64,000 bases of DNA from Edolisoma coerulescens (GCA_013397115.1 VWZW01002585.1:2975297-3039296); one strand, 5' to 3'. Shown: positions 35,976 to 48,084, counted from the stretch's first letter. Numbers and translations are program-made. The notes: generated by a model not told the origin, from the letters alone.

Positions 35976-38900
35976 TTTATGCCTTAGAAAAAGAAGGGGA
36001 GGAGAAAGAAAATGAAATAAGTTGTAGATGTTGCGACTTACATTTTTTGTGTCAAGGATGCTTTTGTGTACTTTTCTATACGTCTGTGTGGTTATTTTCT
36101 TAGATTATTTTTCTTAAAGTTGAATTTTGGCCCTCAAGCAAGGGAGAGACCACTGTGAGAAGAGTAATAGGCATAGAACACGAGACACTGTGGAAGTTTA
36201 AATGTTAGCACTCTTCCCAGAACTCAAATTAGAGGAAGCTTTCATTTTTGAGCACTGACCCACTTTAGGACAACTGAGTCATATTACTAGATAATTTCCA
36301 CCAAATTAATTTTATTTGGATTTCATGTCATATTAGACAGTTATACTTTGTTATTGTTTTAGCTGATAAAAGTCCTGAATTACCCAGAGAAACCTTTACT
36401 TTGCAGTACATTGCACTGGTGAAATGAAGACTAGAATTATAGTTCCTGGCACACCCCAAGCATCGTACAGATTCAGTTGAAAGTCCATTGGAAGAGAATA
36501 TCTAATAAGAAAGATACAGAAACAGCACTACACAATATTATCTATATGTTAGGATGGGTCCAAAGAAAAGCAGTGGAAAGTTAGGTTGAGCTCTGATCGT
36601 AACCAGAAGTCCATATAGGATAGTCACATGGAATTTAGAAGAAAAGTTACTGTCTGGAAGTCTTCCTAAAATGGCAGAAGCTAAAGGATGAAGAGGGAGA
36701 GTAAAGCATGAGTTGGAATAGAACACCTGTAGTATTTGTTGGAAGAAGCAGACAAAGGGCAGCAAAGACAAAGTTCTTCCCTTCTCCCTTTATACTAAGT
36801 GCTTGAGAAATATAAAGCACCAAACTGACCAGCAGTCTTGCCAATCTCAAATGAAGCTCAGATCCTGCTAATAAGGGAAAGTAGAGGGACTTCTTGCATC
36901 TTATGCTCAACTCTACCTTCTAGAAGACCCTTTATGGTTTGGGAGTCTGAGAAAAAGGCTAGATCAGTGAATCGTTTTTCTACTAACTCCTGACTGATAT
37001 TTGTCTTGAAAATATCTGCTCTTAGTTGTTGTAAATAAATGCATGCCTGAAGGAGCCTGTCTCAAAATCAGTTGCTGGAATCAGTACAGGTATCTCAGGA
37101 TAGTCTGGGAGATATAACCTATTCCCTGACAAAAAACCTTTATCCTGTCCCAAGAGGATCTTGGAGGAGAAGAGAATCAGAACTAGTACAGCAGCTGAGT
37201 AATTGGCTTTTGTAAATATCTAACAAAACCAAAATAATCCAAAAACTCTCTGAGAATACTAATAGCATACCAATGCTAATCATTCATGCTACGATACCTG
37301 ATAAGCTTGAGAAGGAAGCGAACATCATGAACCAGTCACAGGTGAGAGCTGATGGCTGAGAAATGATAAATAGGCTGAGCATTGACTCTGCTGGTCCGTG
37401 CAAGGATGGAAAAGTTAATATTTAGTGTAAAAACAACATGGAGCCATACAAGAGAATGCAGAAAGCAGAATGATGTGGTCAAAAGCAAAGCCTGAGAAAA
37501 TGATCTTTTCAGCACAATTGTGAATGGATTTGAGCATGGCCTGGCTGTTTTTGTCAAGATTTGAGAAAAGGATATTGTGGTGATCAAAATGAGAGATGGG
37601 TGTCTAGACATGCTTGCAAATTTCACTTTAAGCACATAGACAGAGGGGCGTGTGTAGAGGAGAGTTCTGACTTCATGGGCCTGTGTGGTGGACAGGCTGT
37701 GGATATAATCCACAGTGACTGGGAAGAATGGGAGAAAACCGCTCTTTCCCTCCACATTAAGCTCGAGGTATTTTATATCTGCAGTGAAATGTGTGAGAGA
37801 GAGGCTTAGATTTTACATTGGACAGAGATGGCCTTGTAACGGGGGGATGCATAAGACATCTGAGATCTTGCAGTTCAGCCATGAAGGGATGCTGTTGGGT
37901 GGCTGCAAAAAATCCAGTGCTGTAAATGCCGAAATTCAGTTGTTTTGTATTTCCTATAACCATGATAAAGATGAGTTTTGCCATTAGAAGCAGCTAAAAT
38001 AAGGAAAAGATGACAGGATTGCTTTGGGAATCGTAGCATCAACAGTTAAAGAATGAAACTTCATTGTGCTAGATGTGATGAGTGAAATTCTTAAGTGTCT
38101 TCCAGGAATGCCACTTCAATGGAGGGTTGTAGGGCAGGGCGAAGTTTTTGGGTGAGGCCTAACTGGCTATGTGCCTCTTGTGTGGAGTGGAGATTAATGT
38201 TTTAATTTCCTCGCTAATTATTGAAAGGGAGGAGGCTGAAAGAGCCATGCTTGGAAGTCTTGTGGGAGGGAGCTCACCTTCAGGCCTGCTGAGGAGCCCC
38301 TGCTTTCTCATGTGGAGGAGCTGTTAATCTGATCTGCACAATTGTGCTTATGACTCACATAAGCTGTTTGCTGTTCTTTTCCCCATTCCCCTTATCCTTC
38401 CATGGAGTCTTGTGTCGCTGTTTTTATTTTCTATTTATTGTGCTAAGTTCAATTCTTCTGTAGTATCTTTGTGCCGTTTTCTATCTCTTATGAGATTGTT
38501 CAACTTTCCTCTTCCTTGGTTCCTCATTTGCTTCAATGGCTGTTCCTATTGCTCTCTCAGCAATTGAACAATGTATCGGATTCTACCAGAGCAGAGACTT
38601 TTCTGCCTTTTTATCAACAGAGAGAGTGACTTCTGCCCTTTGAGACAGTTGACATATGCAAGGAAACACTTCAAGGCAGGACTTCTCACCTCTTTCACTC
38701 TTCTCAGTTCCACGAACCCCTGCCATCCCTCCTTCCTCAGTTTCATAGCAGTAGCTCAAATGTCCCTGGCATTGAAAGGACTGCTCCTGCAGATCTTGGG
38801 TCTTGTACTTATTTATTTATTTTATTTATTTCACCCCAAATGTGAAACATAACCCTTCACGTCATAGCTTTCCCTCCTGACTGGTGAAAATGCTCTTGGC

Positions 38901-40539
38901 TCACAATACACCTCCTTTGACAGAAATTCCTCTGCACAGTCAAGGTACCTTTGATCTGCTCACCTTCTCGGGTGAATTTTGCAAGGAATTTGCTTACCAA
39001 GGCTGGGCTTTCCCAAGCACTCTCACAGTTCCAATGATAACAGGTTCTTGAATACTGAAGAGTGATGCTGGGCTGATCCAGATGTATTTAGTTCACATTA
39101 ATCACACCCTTTTACTCAAAAGAGCATAGCTCTGATCTAAACCAATTAAGCTACTGGTGTTTAGACAAAGAAATTAATATGGCTCAGAAAAACACAACCT
39201 TTGTCCACAGAAATGCCTTAAGATAATGAGTGGGCTGGATTTATAGAAAGGTGTGTTTTGGATATAGACATCTAATTGTACATCCTAAACCAACAGGACA
39301 ACAAACTTGAGCAGGCAGAGAAGTTTCATCTGCATACATGAAGACGTAAAGAAGGAATTATCTGACTTTAGAGATGATGCTCGGGAATATACGGGGAATT
39401 AAAGATAGAATCCACAAAATGAAGAGATGACTAGACTAACAAGCAAAGCAAAAAAAGATAAACAGCTTTGCTTGTATTTAAAAATACATTTTCTCCATGC
39501 GTCATGCTGACTTTAAAAAAGAAAAAGGAAATCTTCCTTTAATTTCTCAAGTTATACTAAAGACAAATATTCACGTTTATATTTGGAATTTTTAAATTGC
39601 AGTACAGCCTCACCATGAACAAATTTCTGAACTGTCTGTGTCTCTAGGATACCATTTTTAGTTTAGGGAACATATGAAAAAGATGAAATTATTTATAATA
39701 TTTATGTATAATATACTTATGATGCCTGACAACAATTGATATTAGATAAGTTATGAATTTGTAATTCATTAGAATTTCAGTTAATTTTTGAGTTAATTAG
39801 ATATTAGGTAAGTTAGATATTAATACATTAGGTGTTAGATTTATGTTCAAATTCAGCTCAAAGAGCCAGAGGGTTCAGAATAAGATCTGTTTTCGATGGA
39901 CTGTCATAGAGTGTTAGGTCATTTTTATTTGGAATGATCCTGATTACCTCAGAAATTCACTCTAAAATCAAACACCTCAGCCCATAGGACCTACTGTGGT
40001 CAACAGGCACAGAAATGGAAAGCCCACTGTGCACCAGTATCTAAGCCCCTGGAAAGGGAGAAAAAATGGAGGAAATTGCACCTACTCAACCTACAAGAAA
40101 AGGAAAGAAATCCGGGTATTCTTACCAGTTTGAGTTATTCAAAAAAACTGTATCAATCAGGCATTTGTAAATGAAAATTCACCTTAGATATATATTATCT
40201 AGTGTGCTTGTCTCCTGTAATAGCCAGTCTGTGCTGATTCAGAACAAGGCAGTTCTCTCCTGCTGCTGAGCACTTGTGCATTTAGAAGAAATAAATCTTT
40301 CCTGACCAACCAAAGTCCTGAAGTATGGGTTTTGATATTACTGCTTGTATGAATGCAGAATTTGTAGCAGTTTAATAGAACTCCTTTATAGATCATGTAG
40401 TTGTAACACTCTAAACAAGTCACCCACTGCATTCTTGTCTGCATCCCTGATGGGGTCCAAGATCCAGACCATGCACTTTGCTCAGCAATGGCTGTTTCCA
40501 CTTGAAACTTTCAAGTAAGTCAAACAAAACATTTTCCTC
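35976..40539. other. No gene seen; includes the longest chance frame
   Basis: The longest open frame of the window lies at 37336-37755 (-, 139 codons), Ser/Leu/Phe-rich with no recognised domain and opposed by shorter + frames at 37561-37987. Its size is in the range expected by chance. A TATTTATTTATTT patch is at 38811-38830. The segment 38190-38370 (TTAATTTCCTCGCTAATTATTG, then a GC-richer stretch) might be regulatory but is weak. Imperfect TTAGATATTA(G) repeats occur at 39739-39830. Confidence 0.5.
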
Positions 40540-40900
40540 CCATCAGGGCCTGAAGGACTCTTCTTCCCAGGACTACCCCTGTCTTCCCTTGGCCCAGGAC
40601 CCTATTTAAGCCCCCTGAGGCCAGCAGCCCCTTACTAGCCCTGCCACAGCGGGGCTGATCCCCAGCTCCCCACGGCCATGTCCTGTCCCAGTCATGGTTC
40701 CCACCAAGCCACTTGTGGGCCACAGTCCAACCCAGATTTAGTCTTTCCCTGGGGAGATGCCGAGCACTGGGTGCTCGTGCTCCCTCTGTGCCCCCTGGGC
40801 TGCCCTGCTCCTGCCCAAGGCAGAGGGATAGGTCCCTCAGCTCCAGGCTCCATGATCTGAGGGATCAGTGGGCTCTTGCTCTGCCTCCCATACCCACCAT
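40540..40900 (+). mobile_element. GC-rich block with TATA-like box, possible LTR fragment
   Basis: An abrupt GC-rich island in AT-rich DNA. It contains CCTATTTAAGCCCCCTGAGG near 40600 (TATA-like box followed by a C-rich segment) and then many CCC/GCC words to about 40860. A TATTTAAGCCCC core inside GC-rich DNA fits an avian LTR promoter region, but I see no clear TG...CA ends or polyadenylation signal. Open frames cross it on both strands (40692-41087), as expected where stop codons are rare. It could instead be a non-repeat CpG-poor GC block. Confidence 0.35.
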
Positions 40901-41621
40901 TTCTGGGGCACTTTCGGTTTTGAAAGAAGTGATAAAATATACAACCAGTAGTTTTTCTTATGGTAAGGTCCCACTGAGGGCTTTGTTCCATCTGTCCCCT
41001 TGTGATGGGAATATTCCTCATTTCAGGATTGCCATGGCTCACATGGAAGACATTCAAAAACCATTTTCATCTTTCCCACATCAATAGACTGTGGCTTTGA
41101 CGCTGTCATGGCTTCAGTGGGTGAAGTGTCCACATGGTCAAAGGCAGGGTGGGAAGGATGGCATTATATGACTTGAAATTGGGTCCTACCCCCAGGTGTT
41201 TTCCCACTTAATTTAAACCCCTCACTTGTTTCTAGCATCAGAGAGAAATCACCAACCTGGCACCTTCTATCCTGCCCTCTGGTGCCACTGCACCCAGAAA
41301 ATACACGTTCCTTTCCTTGCTTCTACCTCTCACTATGAAAAAGATGTTCTGCTTTACTGCATACTGCATACTTCTTCTCCAATGTTTTGGCATCCAACCA
41401 CTTCTCACCCAGTGACCTTGGAAAGAAATACCAGCTCAGGGAAGTTGACTGTAACCTATACTTTGTGGTTACATAACCAATGTAAGTAGAAAATATCCAT
41501 AGTTTGATACATATCCACAAATACAAATACCTTGTGTTGTGGTGGTTCTACGAATTGGAGTACCACTTCCTAAATTAGTTTTGGGCAGATTTCTTCTCTA
41601 AGTGCTTTTCTTTCCCCACAG
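40901..41621. other. No gene seen
   Basis: Moderate-GC to AT-rich DNA. The frames at 41226-41489 (+) and 41323-41526 (-) oppose each other and have no motif. Confidence 0.45.
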
Positions 41622-41697
41622 TTCCTATAAAAAAGGCTCTCTGCCACGTAGCATCCAGCAGTCCAGGCTGGGCCGGATTGTGCAAATGTGGAATTTG
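41622..41697 (+). other. Exon-like segment with paired splice signals
   Basis: A good acceptor, TTTTCTTTCCCCACAG ending at 41621, is followed by 76 bp of moderately GC-rich sequence with two CpGs, then a donor-like G|GTTAAGT at 41697/41698. It lies inside a 78-codon open frame (41602-41838) with no recognised family. It could be an exon of a non-coding RNA or a chance pairing. Weak. Confidence 0.15.
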
Positions 41698-43359
41698 GTT
41701 AAGTATTTGTCATCTGAATTGTATGAACTGCTTAAAGAACAACTTAGTGAGGGCAGAAAAAGAAATTTTCAGCCATATTTGCATTTGTCCACGCTTAGAC
41801 ATTGCCAGCTTTGTCTTTTTTTGGTTGTAATTCTGTGACTTAGTGGGAGCTGTCTCATCATTGTATCTTTTGGATCCACTGAGAACTCTCGAATTCCTCA
41901 CACAGCGCTGATCAGTGAGTCTTACACGTAATTCTCTTGATTATACTACAGGTGCTTGGTAAAGGTGCTGTTCACCACCAGGACTAAGTGATATTCAGTC
42001 TGGTCAACAGCAATCCTTTGCTTTAGAAATGAAAATGCAGATTTTTGCACATCAGAGGTATTTATTAACTCAATACGGAGAGTGAAGGGTCCTGTGAATG
42101 TCCACATTTTTTGCAAATGAGCTGTAAGTTGGTAAATTTGAATCTGATTTGTGTCTAATGAGTTTAACTCAAGGGAAAACTAAGTATGCTTGAACCTGGT
42201 GCTTGAACTAAGAATGTATACTGCTGGATTCAGTATAAAAATAGTATGAATCCATTTTACACTGCATGTAGAAGTTTTCATGCAACTTTATGCAAAATAA
42301 CTTTTTATTATACTACAGTTCTATGCAGTTTACTCTGTAATAGTGTTTTCAGAGGTAAGAGCTTAAAATTGGAGGTCATGTTTGCTCCTCATGAATATTA
42401 AATATCCCAGGATTATTTTCATCACCATACAGATTCATCGCATGTCCTTGAGCAGAGCTATCTTTCCACCAGGACTGGGTAGTTTCTCAAACCTGTGCAA
42501 TCAAATCAGTGTCTATGAGTTGAGACAAAGCTTTGAAAACAGTCAAATTAGAGGCATGATATTTGTACAAGAGTACATTAGAAGAGTGGAAAATCCATTG
42601 CAAAAAGAGTTGCACAGCATAAATCTCTTGGATTCTGTCGTCTCTCCCTACTATTTGTATTCAGAGGAGTTCTGTACCTTAGGACACATCCCTGCTCATG
42701 AACAGGCTTTGGAACTATATCACACAATTCCTTCTTCACCTCTCACATTCCCAGGAAGGATTATCTGTGCCTCTGAGGTTCCATTTTAGTGAATCTGAGG
42801 GTTAAATACTGGGATTGTATTGACATATTCTTCCATTCCTTTTGGTTTCATTCTGGGGTTACTTCCTGAAGAAGCTGAGCTAACAGGGAGCCCCATCCTT
42901 TGAGCTGGCTAAACTTCTGACTATATAAGCAAAAGTGCTTGAGATCACACTATAGGAAAGTAAAATGGGCTTCCTTTTCTCTGTTCTAGAGGCATTCACA
43001 AAAAAGAGGGATGTGGCTCATGCTGCATCTCTTCTTAAAACCTGTGTTTCTATAATAATTTTTGCTGTTCTTGCTTTAGTGCAGTTCTTCAAGAGAAACA
43101 CAAGAATTGGGTCTAGACTGGACTGGTTCTAGAGCCATGGTCTGAGGAATTCTGAGGACACTTTTACATGTAAATCAAAAGACTCCTCTGGTTCACATTA
43201 AAGTTATTTCTTAGTGAATAGGACAGTCAGGCAAAATGCAGAACTATTCTCAGTGTAGCAGAAAAAGAAAACTTTCTTGCAGAATGATTTCTTTGTAAAT
43301 TCTGTAGAGACCAGTTTGCTACTGAAGTAGAAAGGCTGCAGGATCCATCTACAATACAG
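41698..43359. other. No gene seen
   Basis: This segment holds the longest + frame (42382-42789, 135 codons), which has no recognised motif, no good start context and no splice signals that would extend it. Treated as chance. Confidence 0.5.
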
Positions 43360-43390
43360 TCACAAATACTCTATTTATGAGTATTTGTGA
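43360..43390. repeat. Perfect 12-bp inverted repeat, 7-nt loop
   Basis: TCACAAATACTC at 43360-43371 is the exact reverse complement of GAGTATTTGTGA at 43379-43390, around the loop TATTTAT. Pairing can extend after one mismatch by five more pairs (43354-43358 with 43392-43396, one G-T wobble). The hairpin ends 15 bp before the LTR start at 43406. It could be a cruciform, a small hairpin RNA, or a remnant of a palindromic element. Confidence 0.8.
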
Positions 43391-43405
43391 ATGTGTCTTA
43401 GATAT

Positions 43406-43645
43406 TGTCACGGTTTTGGCTGGGAAAGAGTTAATTTTCTTCCTGGTAGCAGGTACAGTGCTGTGTTTTGGATTTGGGGTGAGAATAATGTTGATAACAT
43501 GATTTAGTTGCTGCTGAGCAGTGCTGTTGTTACCTCAGCACGTGTTTTCCTGCTTTTACCCTTTTGATCTGCTCTCCCATCCCAGCTGGAGGGAGGGAGT
43601 GAGGGCCTGTGTGGTGCTTAGTTGCAGACTGGGGTTAAACTTGTT
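43406..43645 (+). mobile_element. Solo LTR of an avian endogenous retrovirus, internally deleted
   Basis: The 5' part starts TGTCACGGTTTTGGCTGGG and continues through AGTTAATTTTCTTCCTGGTA, GGTACAGTGCTGTGTTTTGG and GTTGATAACATGATTTAG. The 3' part has CTTTTACCC, CATCCCAGCTGGAGGGAGGG, GTGGTGCTTAGTTGCAGACT and ends near GGGGTTAAAC. I recognise both ends as a widespread LTR in neoavian birds (ends TGTCA...GGCTGGGGTTAAACC). At about 43525 the sequence jumps from the 5' third to the 3' third, so the middle with TATA box and most of R is missing. No viral coding sequence is adjacent. The last bases (TTG after TTAAAC) are worn, so the end is approximate. Confidence 0.75.
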
Positions 43646-44089
43646 TCTCTTATCTTGGATGGCACCTTCATCACACCTCTGCATCTCAGGAAATTTTGCA
43701 AAACTGACCTAAAAGCATCTTCTACGAAGTATGCCTGTATTTCTCTCATCTCCTCTCTGCCAGCTGAATGTAGGAGTTGCAATATATTAGTATGCATTTA
43801 GTTTGTATACAATCAGCTGCCTATGAACATATATATACACAGAAATTATTTGGTAGCTTTGTGACCTTGAGATATGAGCCATTCCTCATTGACTAGCCTT
43901 AGAATACACATCCTGGTATGTTTTATTCATAACCCTATATGTGTGTGTAAATATACACATATACGCAAGTAAATATTCATTTTGTACATATTACACATTA
44001 TAATGAGTGTGATTTATAATTTGAAAAATGAAAGCTAGTGGGAAAAATTCTTACAAGTGACTACTATCTTCTCCTTTGATACCTTTCCA
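43646..44089. other. No gene seen
   Basis: AT-rich DNA with short TA/TG patches (43830-43845 and 43930-43975). Confidence 0.5.
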
Positions 44090-44720
44090 AATTGATGTTT
44101 CCATCTCATTGTTTTTGTATTTGTTTTTAACTTTATCTAAAAGATTTTAAAATGGGGTATTATTTAACAAAGAGGAAAACTTTACCACTTTCTCATGTAA
44201 AGCTAATGTGACAATAAAAGTGTCAACAAGGAGGCAAGATCCTTCTCACAAAAATCTTGAAACCTCTAAGTGGAATTTGCATAAAATAGTTCTGGTATTA
44301 TTATTCACTGTTCTTTCAGTGACAGATATGTCAAGGCCTTAAAACCTAAAAGAACAATTATGCTATTGTATCTCTCCGAGGATTCAAGGGGTGTGTCTTT
44401 GGTGAAAAAGTGCTATTAGAGCTTTGAAAAGCAGTAAAAAGACAGCCCAAGGGGCTCTTTAGCTAGTCATTTTAAAAAGAATGCCTGGGCTTTAAGTGTC
44501 TTAAAGTACATTTATTCAACTCTTACTTTGTGCTTTAAAAAAACTGCTATAATTAATGGCTGTAACATTTTTTTTAAATTTACATTAGCTATAAATAAAA
44601 ACTCTTGATAAAGCCTTTATTGATTAACTTAAACTGTGATTCTCTCATGAATGTTTCTGTATTTCTGTCAAGCATGTTGCAAAGAATTATATATAAGCTT
44701 TTTGGTTAAGCTAATATTGA
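44090..44720. promoter_or_regulatory. Candidate conserved element, AT-rich
   Basis: A 600-bp block free of repeats and frames, with CTTTATCTAAAAG, GGAATTTGCATAAAATAG (octamer-like), CTATAATTAATGG, TTGATTAACTT and CTCTTGATAAAG (TCF/LEF- or GATA-like) words. The density of AT-rich factor words without low complexity suggests regulation, but no CpG cluster supports it. Confidence 0.2.
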
Positions 44721-45099
44721 GGAAATCATTGAACAATTATAGACCAAAACAGGAACTAATCAGTAAATCCATTACTTGAACAAGCTAGCTTAACATAACA
44801 TGTCTGACATTAAAAATGAGGGATTGATAAGTAAAGTATCATTACAGCTGGATGTGCCATAGAAATCAGCAATCCAAATGTAATTTTATATAAAGTGTGT
44901 TCTTGATTTTAGCTTCAGACTTGTTGGATTTGGTGTAAAAAAATATATATTTTGAAGTTCTCAGTAGAGAACAAGTTGGAACAAGCCTGTAAAGTACAAA
45001 ATCACTACGCAAAGAAAGAACATGTAAAATAAGTATAAAAAATGGATCAGACTCGAGAATATGGAGCAAAGAAACATCAGAAGGAATTTAAATAGGGGA

Positions 45100-45360
45100 A
45101 ATCAAGACCTGAATTAGCAAACTTTAATTGTTGTCGACACTAGCCAGCTAATAAATGTATTTTAGAGTGAGACCAAAAATAGCATGAAATTAATTTATTT
45201 CGTACCCTTCACTGTAGAACAGTGTAATTATGAACTTGGCAGCCAGGTGCTAGATTGGCCAGAGACCAGGTTAATATACAGTATTTGATTATAAAAGGAT
45301 TCGTTATAAATATGGCAGGTCTATCTCTTTCTTATCAAGATTGTCATATATCAATATAAA
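45100..45360. promoter_or_regulatory. Candidate conserved element with CpGs
   Basis: CpGs in TTGTTGTCGACAC, TTTCGTACCC and GGATTCGTTATA occur with CTTTAATTG, GAAATTAATTTATT and CTAATAAATG homeodomain-type words and a GGCAGCCAGGTGCTAGATTG segment. No repeat or ORF is present. Compositionally similar to the 29640-30190 block but weaker. Confidence 0.27.
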
Positions 45361-46597
45361 GTAAATGAGGAAAAAGTGCTGGCCTTAGCTAATTATTTTT
45401 TGTTATAAAAGCATACATTGCTGTTGGATATAGAGAACATTGAGGTGCTATTGAGTTCCCACAGTAACAGTCTCTTTACAAGTACTGGTGGCATGTGGAA
45501 ACCCTTAGAGCCGTCTGTTTAATACAGAGAAAACAAGTTACTATACTGTAAATTTTACAACAGACAGAATACAGAAACTTCCATTAAAACTCTTATAAAT
45601 AGCACTGCAAGTCAGTAACTTCATCTTAATATTCTTTAGATATTCTATACACTAACTGTAGAAAACACCATAAAAGCAGAGTAATGCTAGCTATCTGGAA
45701 AAAATAAGTTTTAAAGTTTTTAATGGTGACCACTCTAACAGTGTGTGAGTGGTTAGAAAGTCTGATGATATATATATATAAGGTCCACATAATTTCAACT
45801 TTGTCGTGCCAATATCTAGGTAAAGCCAGTAGAAGTCAATTTCTGAATCTGAATATTAGTCTAATTTTTATGTGATATTCACTTGGCGCTAGAGTACCTA
45901 TTCTAATTGAACTCATGAGGAATATTGCAGAATGTAGTATGAAGTTATGTGTGACTCAGGTTTTCCTCTATGTGGTTCACTTTGCATTTACATGGCTGGA
46001 AGTTTTGCCATCATGCAGACATATGGAATCAGGGCTTTTGTTTTGTGATTTTGCTCACATGTTTTCTGTATGTGTGCAAATGCATATTTGTGCATAGATA
46101 AGTATAGCTGTGCTTCCATATTAGAACTTAATTTATTGCAACATTCTGATGCTGGCTCTTGAGCCAACATGCATTTTATCATACTATTAGATGATTTAGG
46201 ATTCTGCAAGTATGTATTATGAAAGTGTGGATGGATAGCACTTTATAAACATAAGACTGAACCATACCTCTTATCTGTCCCTGAATTTTAGGATTGTCAT
46301 TGACTTTGCATGAAAAATTTTCCATAGCTTTCCTCAATGTACAGTAGTGTTGTCTTTTAGAGATCAGGATTTATAAAGCAGAACATAATTGTCAGATTTT
46401 AAAATACAGTTGAGCCTTCTTTCCAGCTGCATTCTTTGTTAAAAGCTGCTTAAATTCCCATATATTTAATGATGTCTTTTTTAATGACTTTTTCTGATTT
46501 AAGCCCTTTCTCCATAATTTAATTTTTCTTCTCCTTTTCTTTTTGTCCCCAGCTAATGTAAGAGCTTTCTGACAGGACCATATTTAATTAAGGAAAC
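45361..46597. other. No gene seen; (TA)7 at 45768-45781
   Basis: AT-rich DNA with one short TA dinucleotide run. Opposed frames at 45915-46209 have no motif. A long pyrimidine tract ends in CCCCAG at 46547-46552, but no plausible exon follows. Confidence 0.5.
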
Positions 46598-46645
46598 AGG
46601 CCAAATTCTGCCCTCACTTAAAACCCATTCAACTTCAAATTTGAC
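46598..46645. repeat. Old dispersed amniote repeat fragment
   Basis: GGCCAAATTCTGCCCTCAC, then TTAAAACCCATTCAACTTC, matches the remembered order GGCCAAATTCTGCCCTCAG...ACCC.TGCAACTTCCATTGA. It shares AAATTCTGCC with the copy at 11885. The family is palindromic, so no strand is given. Confidence 0.45.
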
Positions 46646-48084
46646 GGGCAATGTGGAGATGGAGACTGAGCTGGCATTTGTCCTGGCTGATAGATTTTGT
46701 AAAGCTGCAGGCAATGAGCTTGGTCAGAATGGGGCAGTGGTCAAGAACAGACCTTGCTTAGCAAATCCTCAGTGAGCAGGAAGGAGGGGAAGCACCTGCA
46801 GCTTTTGCTCTGAATGCTTTAGACAATAGTAGTCTCTCAATCTCAATTCCTACCCCAGCATTCTTACCAGCCTTCACTGCACTTTTTTCATGTGGCCATT
46901 TCATTAGAAGAATGTACTGACAAGGAATTTAAAAGAAAAATGGGGCAGTGGCCTTGCTATTTGGCTAAAAAAAGGGTAGCAAGGAAGAGACCATTATTAG
47001 TTTGACAGAGAAATAGGGAGTCAGCTGTCAAATCTGGAATTGCTGCCAGAGTGGTGGGGAGGAGGTTCAATAAGGGCCAACTTGAATAAATAAGCAGAGC
47101 AAAGCTCTGAAATGGGGAGATGGAGCTTAAATGCCATAATCAGGGAATTGATGGATTCAAGGTGTGGGAAAGATACATCAGGTCAGACTGAAAGGCAAGG
47201 CAGATGTTCTTTAGTTGTAGAGGATTGTGGAGAGAAGAAGGTGATATGAATATGTGGGAGGCTAGAAAGGAAGAGCTGTAGGGGACAAGATATTTAGGGT
47301 AAAAGAAAATAAAGCCCTGGGCAGGTGTTTCAGAGATGCAGTCAGAAAAAGCCCACCTCACTACTGAAGACACAAGAAAGGGCAGAATTCGGATACAGGC
47401 TGCTTATAGGGAGAAAAAATTTGAAAGGAAAGAAACCAAAGAACCTACTGAGCTATGGGCCTGACCAAGAGAAAAGGTGATGATTTTATTATACACAGTG
47501 AATGATGGCAGCATGAGAGGCACTCATAATAGCATTTCTGAAATGTGACAGTGCTAATGGGTTTGCAGCCGTGTGACTCAGAGAAGTTGGCCCATTTTTT
47601 TTTCTTCTGAAAGAAGACGGACTTGTCTAGACGACAGAAATAGCTATTGTCCCAGATGTACCATCCTTGCTCCCACAGAATTCTTTAGGAATGACTCTTT
47701 TGGGCACAGCTTTTCTGTTCTCTGGAAGAAAAGTCTTCCATTCTCTAAAAGTCTCTAGAAGTCAACACACATCTTTTGAATGGGTATATGTAAGTACAGA
47801 ATTTTCCCTTATGTGTGTCAATAGATTTTTTTGCTTCACCAATAATACTCTTGCCATTTGTTATAACCTTTTGTGTTAACAAAAGACACACATATGGCAG
47901 ACACTTCTCTCAGCCCCTCAATATCCAGTCCTCTTAAAAATGAAAGGAAGACTGTGAGAAATATTAATTTATATTCAGACTACTGTTTAGATTACTACAG
48001 TATGAGACATTGGTTTGTGTCTTGTAGCATCTTGATGTAAATGAGGTACTTATACTGGTACAGAAAGTGTATTAAATATTTAAG
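46646..48084. other. Purine-rich + strand, no gene seen
   Basis: From about 46640 to 47480 the + strand is markedly G/A-rich with many AGAGA, GGAGG and AAGGAAG words, unlike the flanks. Such bias can mark an old LINE or DNA-transposon body, but I cannot align it to a family. Frames at 47140-47373 (-) and 47573-47879 (+) are under 80 codons with no motif. Confidence 0.35.

Noticed and set aside
37336..37755. 139-codon minus-strand frame, the longest in the window
   Set aside because: Ser/Leu/Phe-rich, no known motif, opposed by + frames, and within the length expected by chance. No splice or promoter context.
40020..40060. Minus-strand acceptor/donor pair around a possible exon (about 39945-40053)
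   Set aside because: All three frames contain stops and the donor/acceptor pair is common by chance. No other support.
40692..41087. Frames of 121 and 124 codons on opposite strands
   Set aside because: Explained by the low stop frequency of the GC-rich block. No protein-like features.
42382..42789. 135-codon plus-strand frame
   Set aside because: No recognised domain or homologous motif, and no supporting signals. Chance-sized in AT-rich DNA.
45768..45781. TA repeat as a regulatory or origin element
   Set aside because: Seven dinucleotide units only, ordinary low complexity in AT-rich DNA.
46547..46575. Strong polypyrimidine-CCCCAG acceptor
   Set aside because: No plausible donor at exon distance. 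The following sequence matches an old dispersed repeat.
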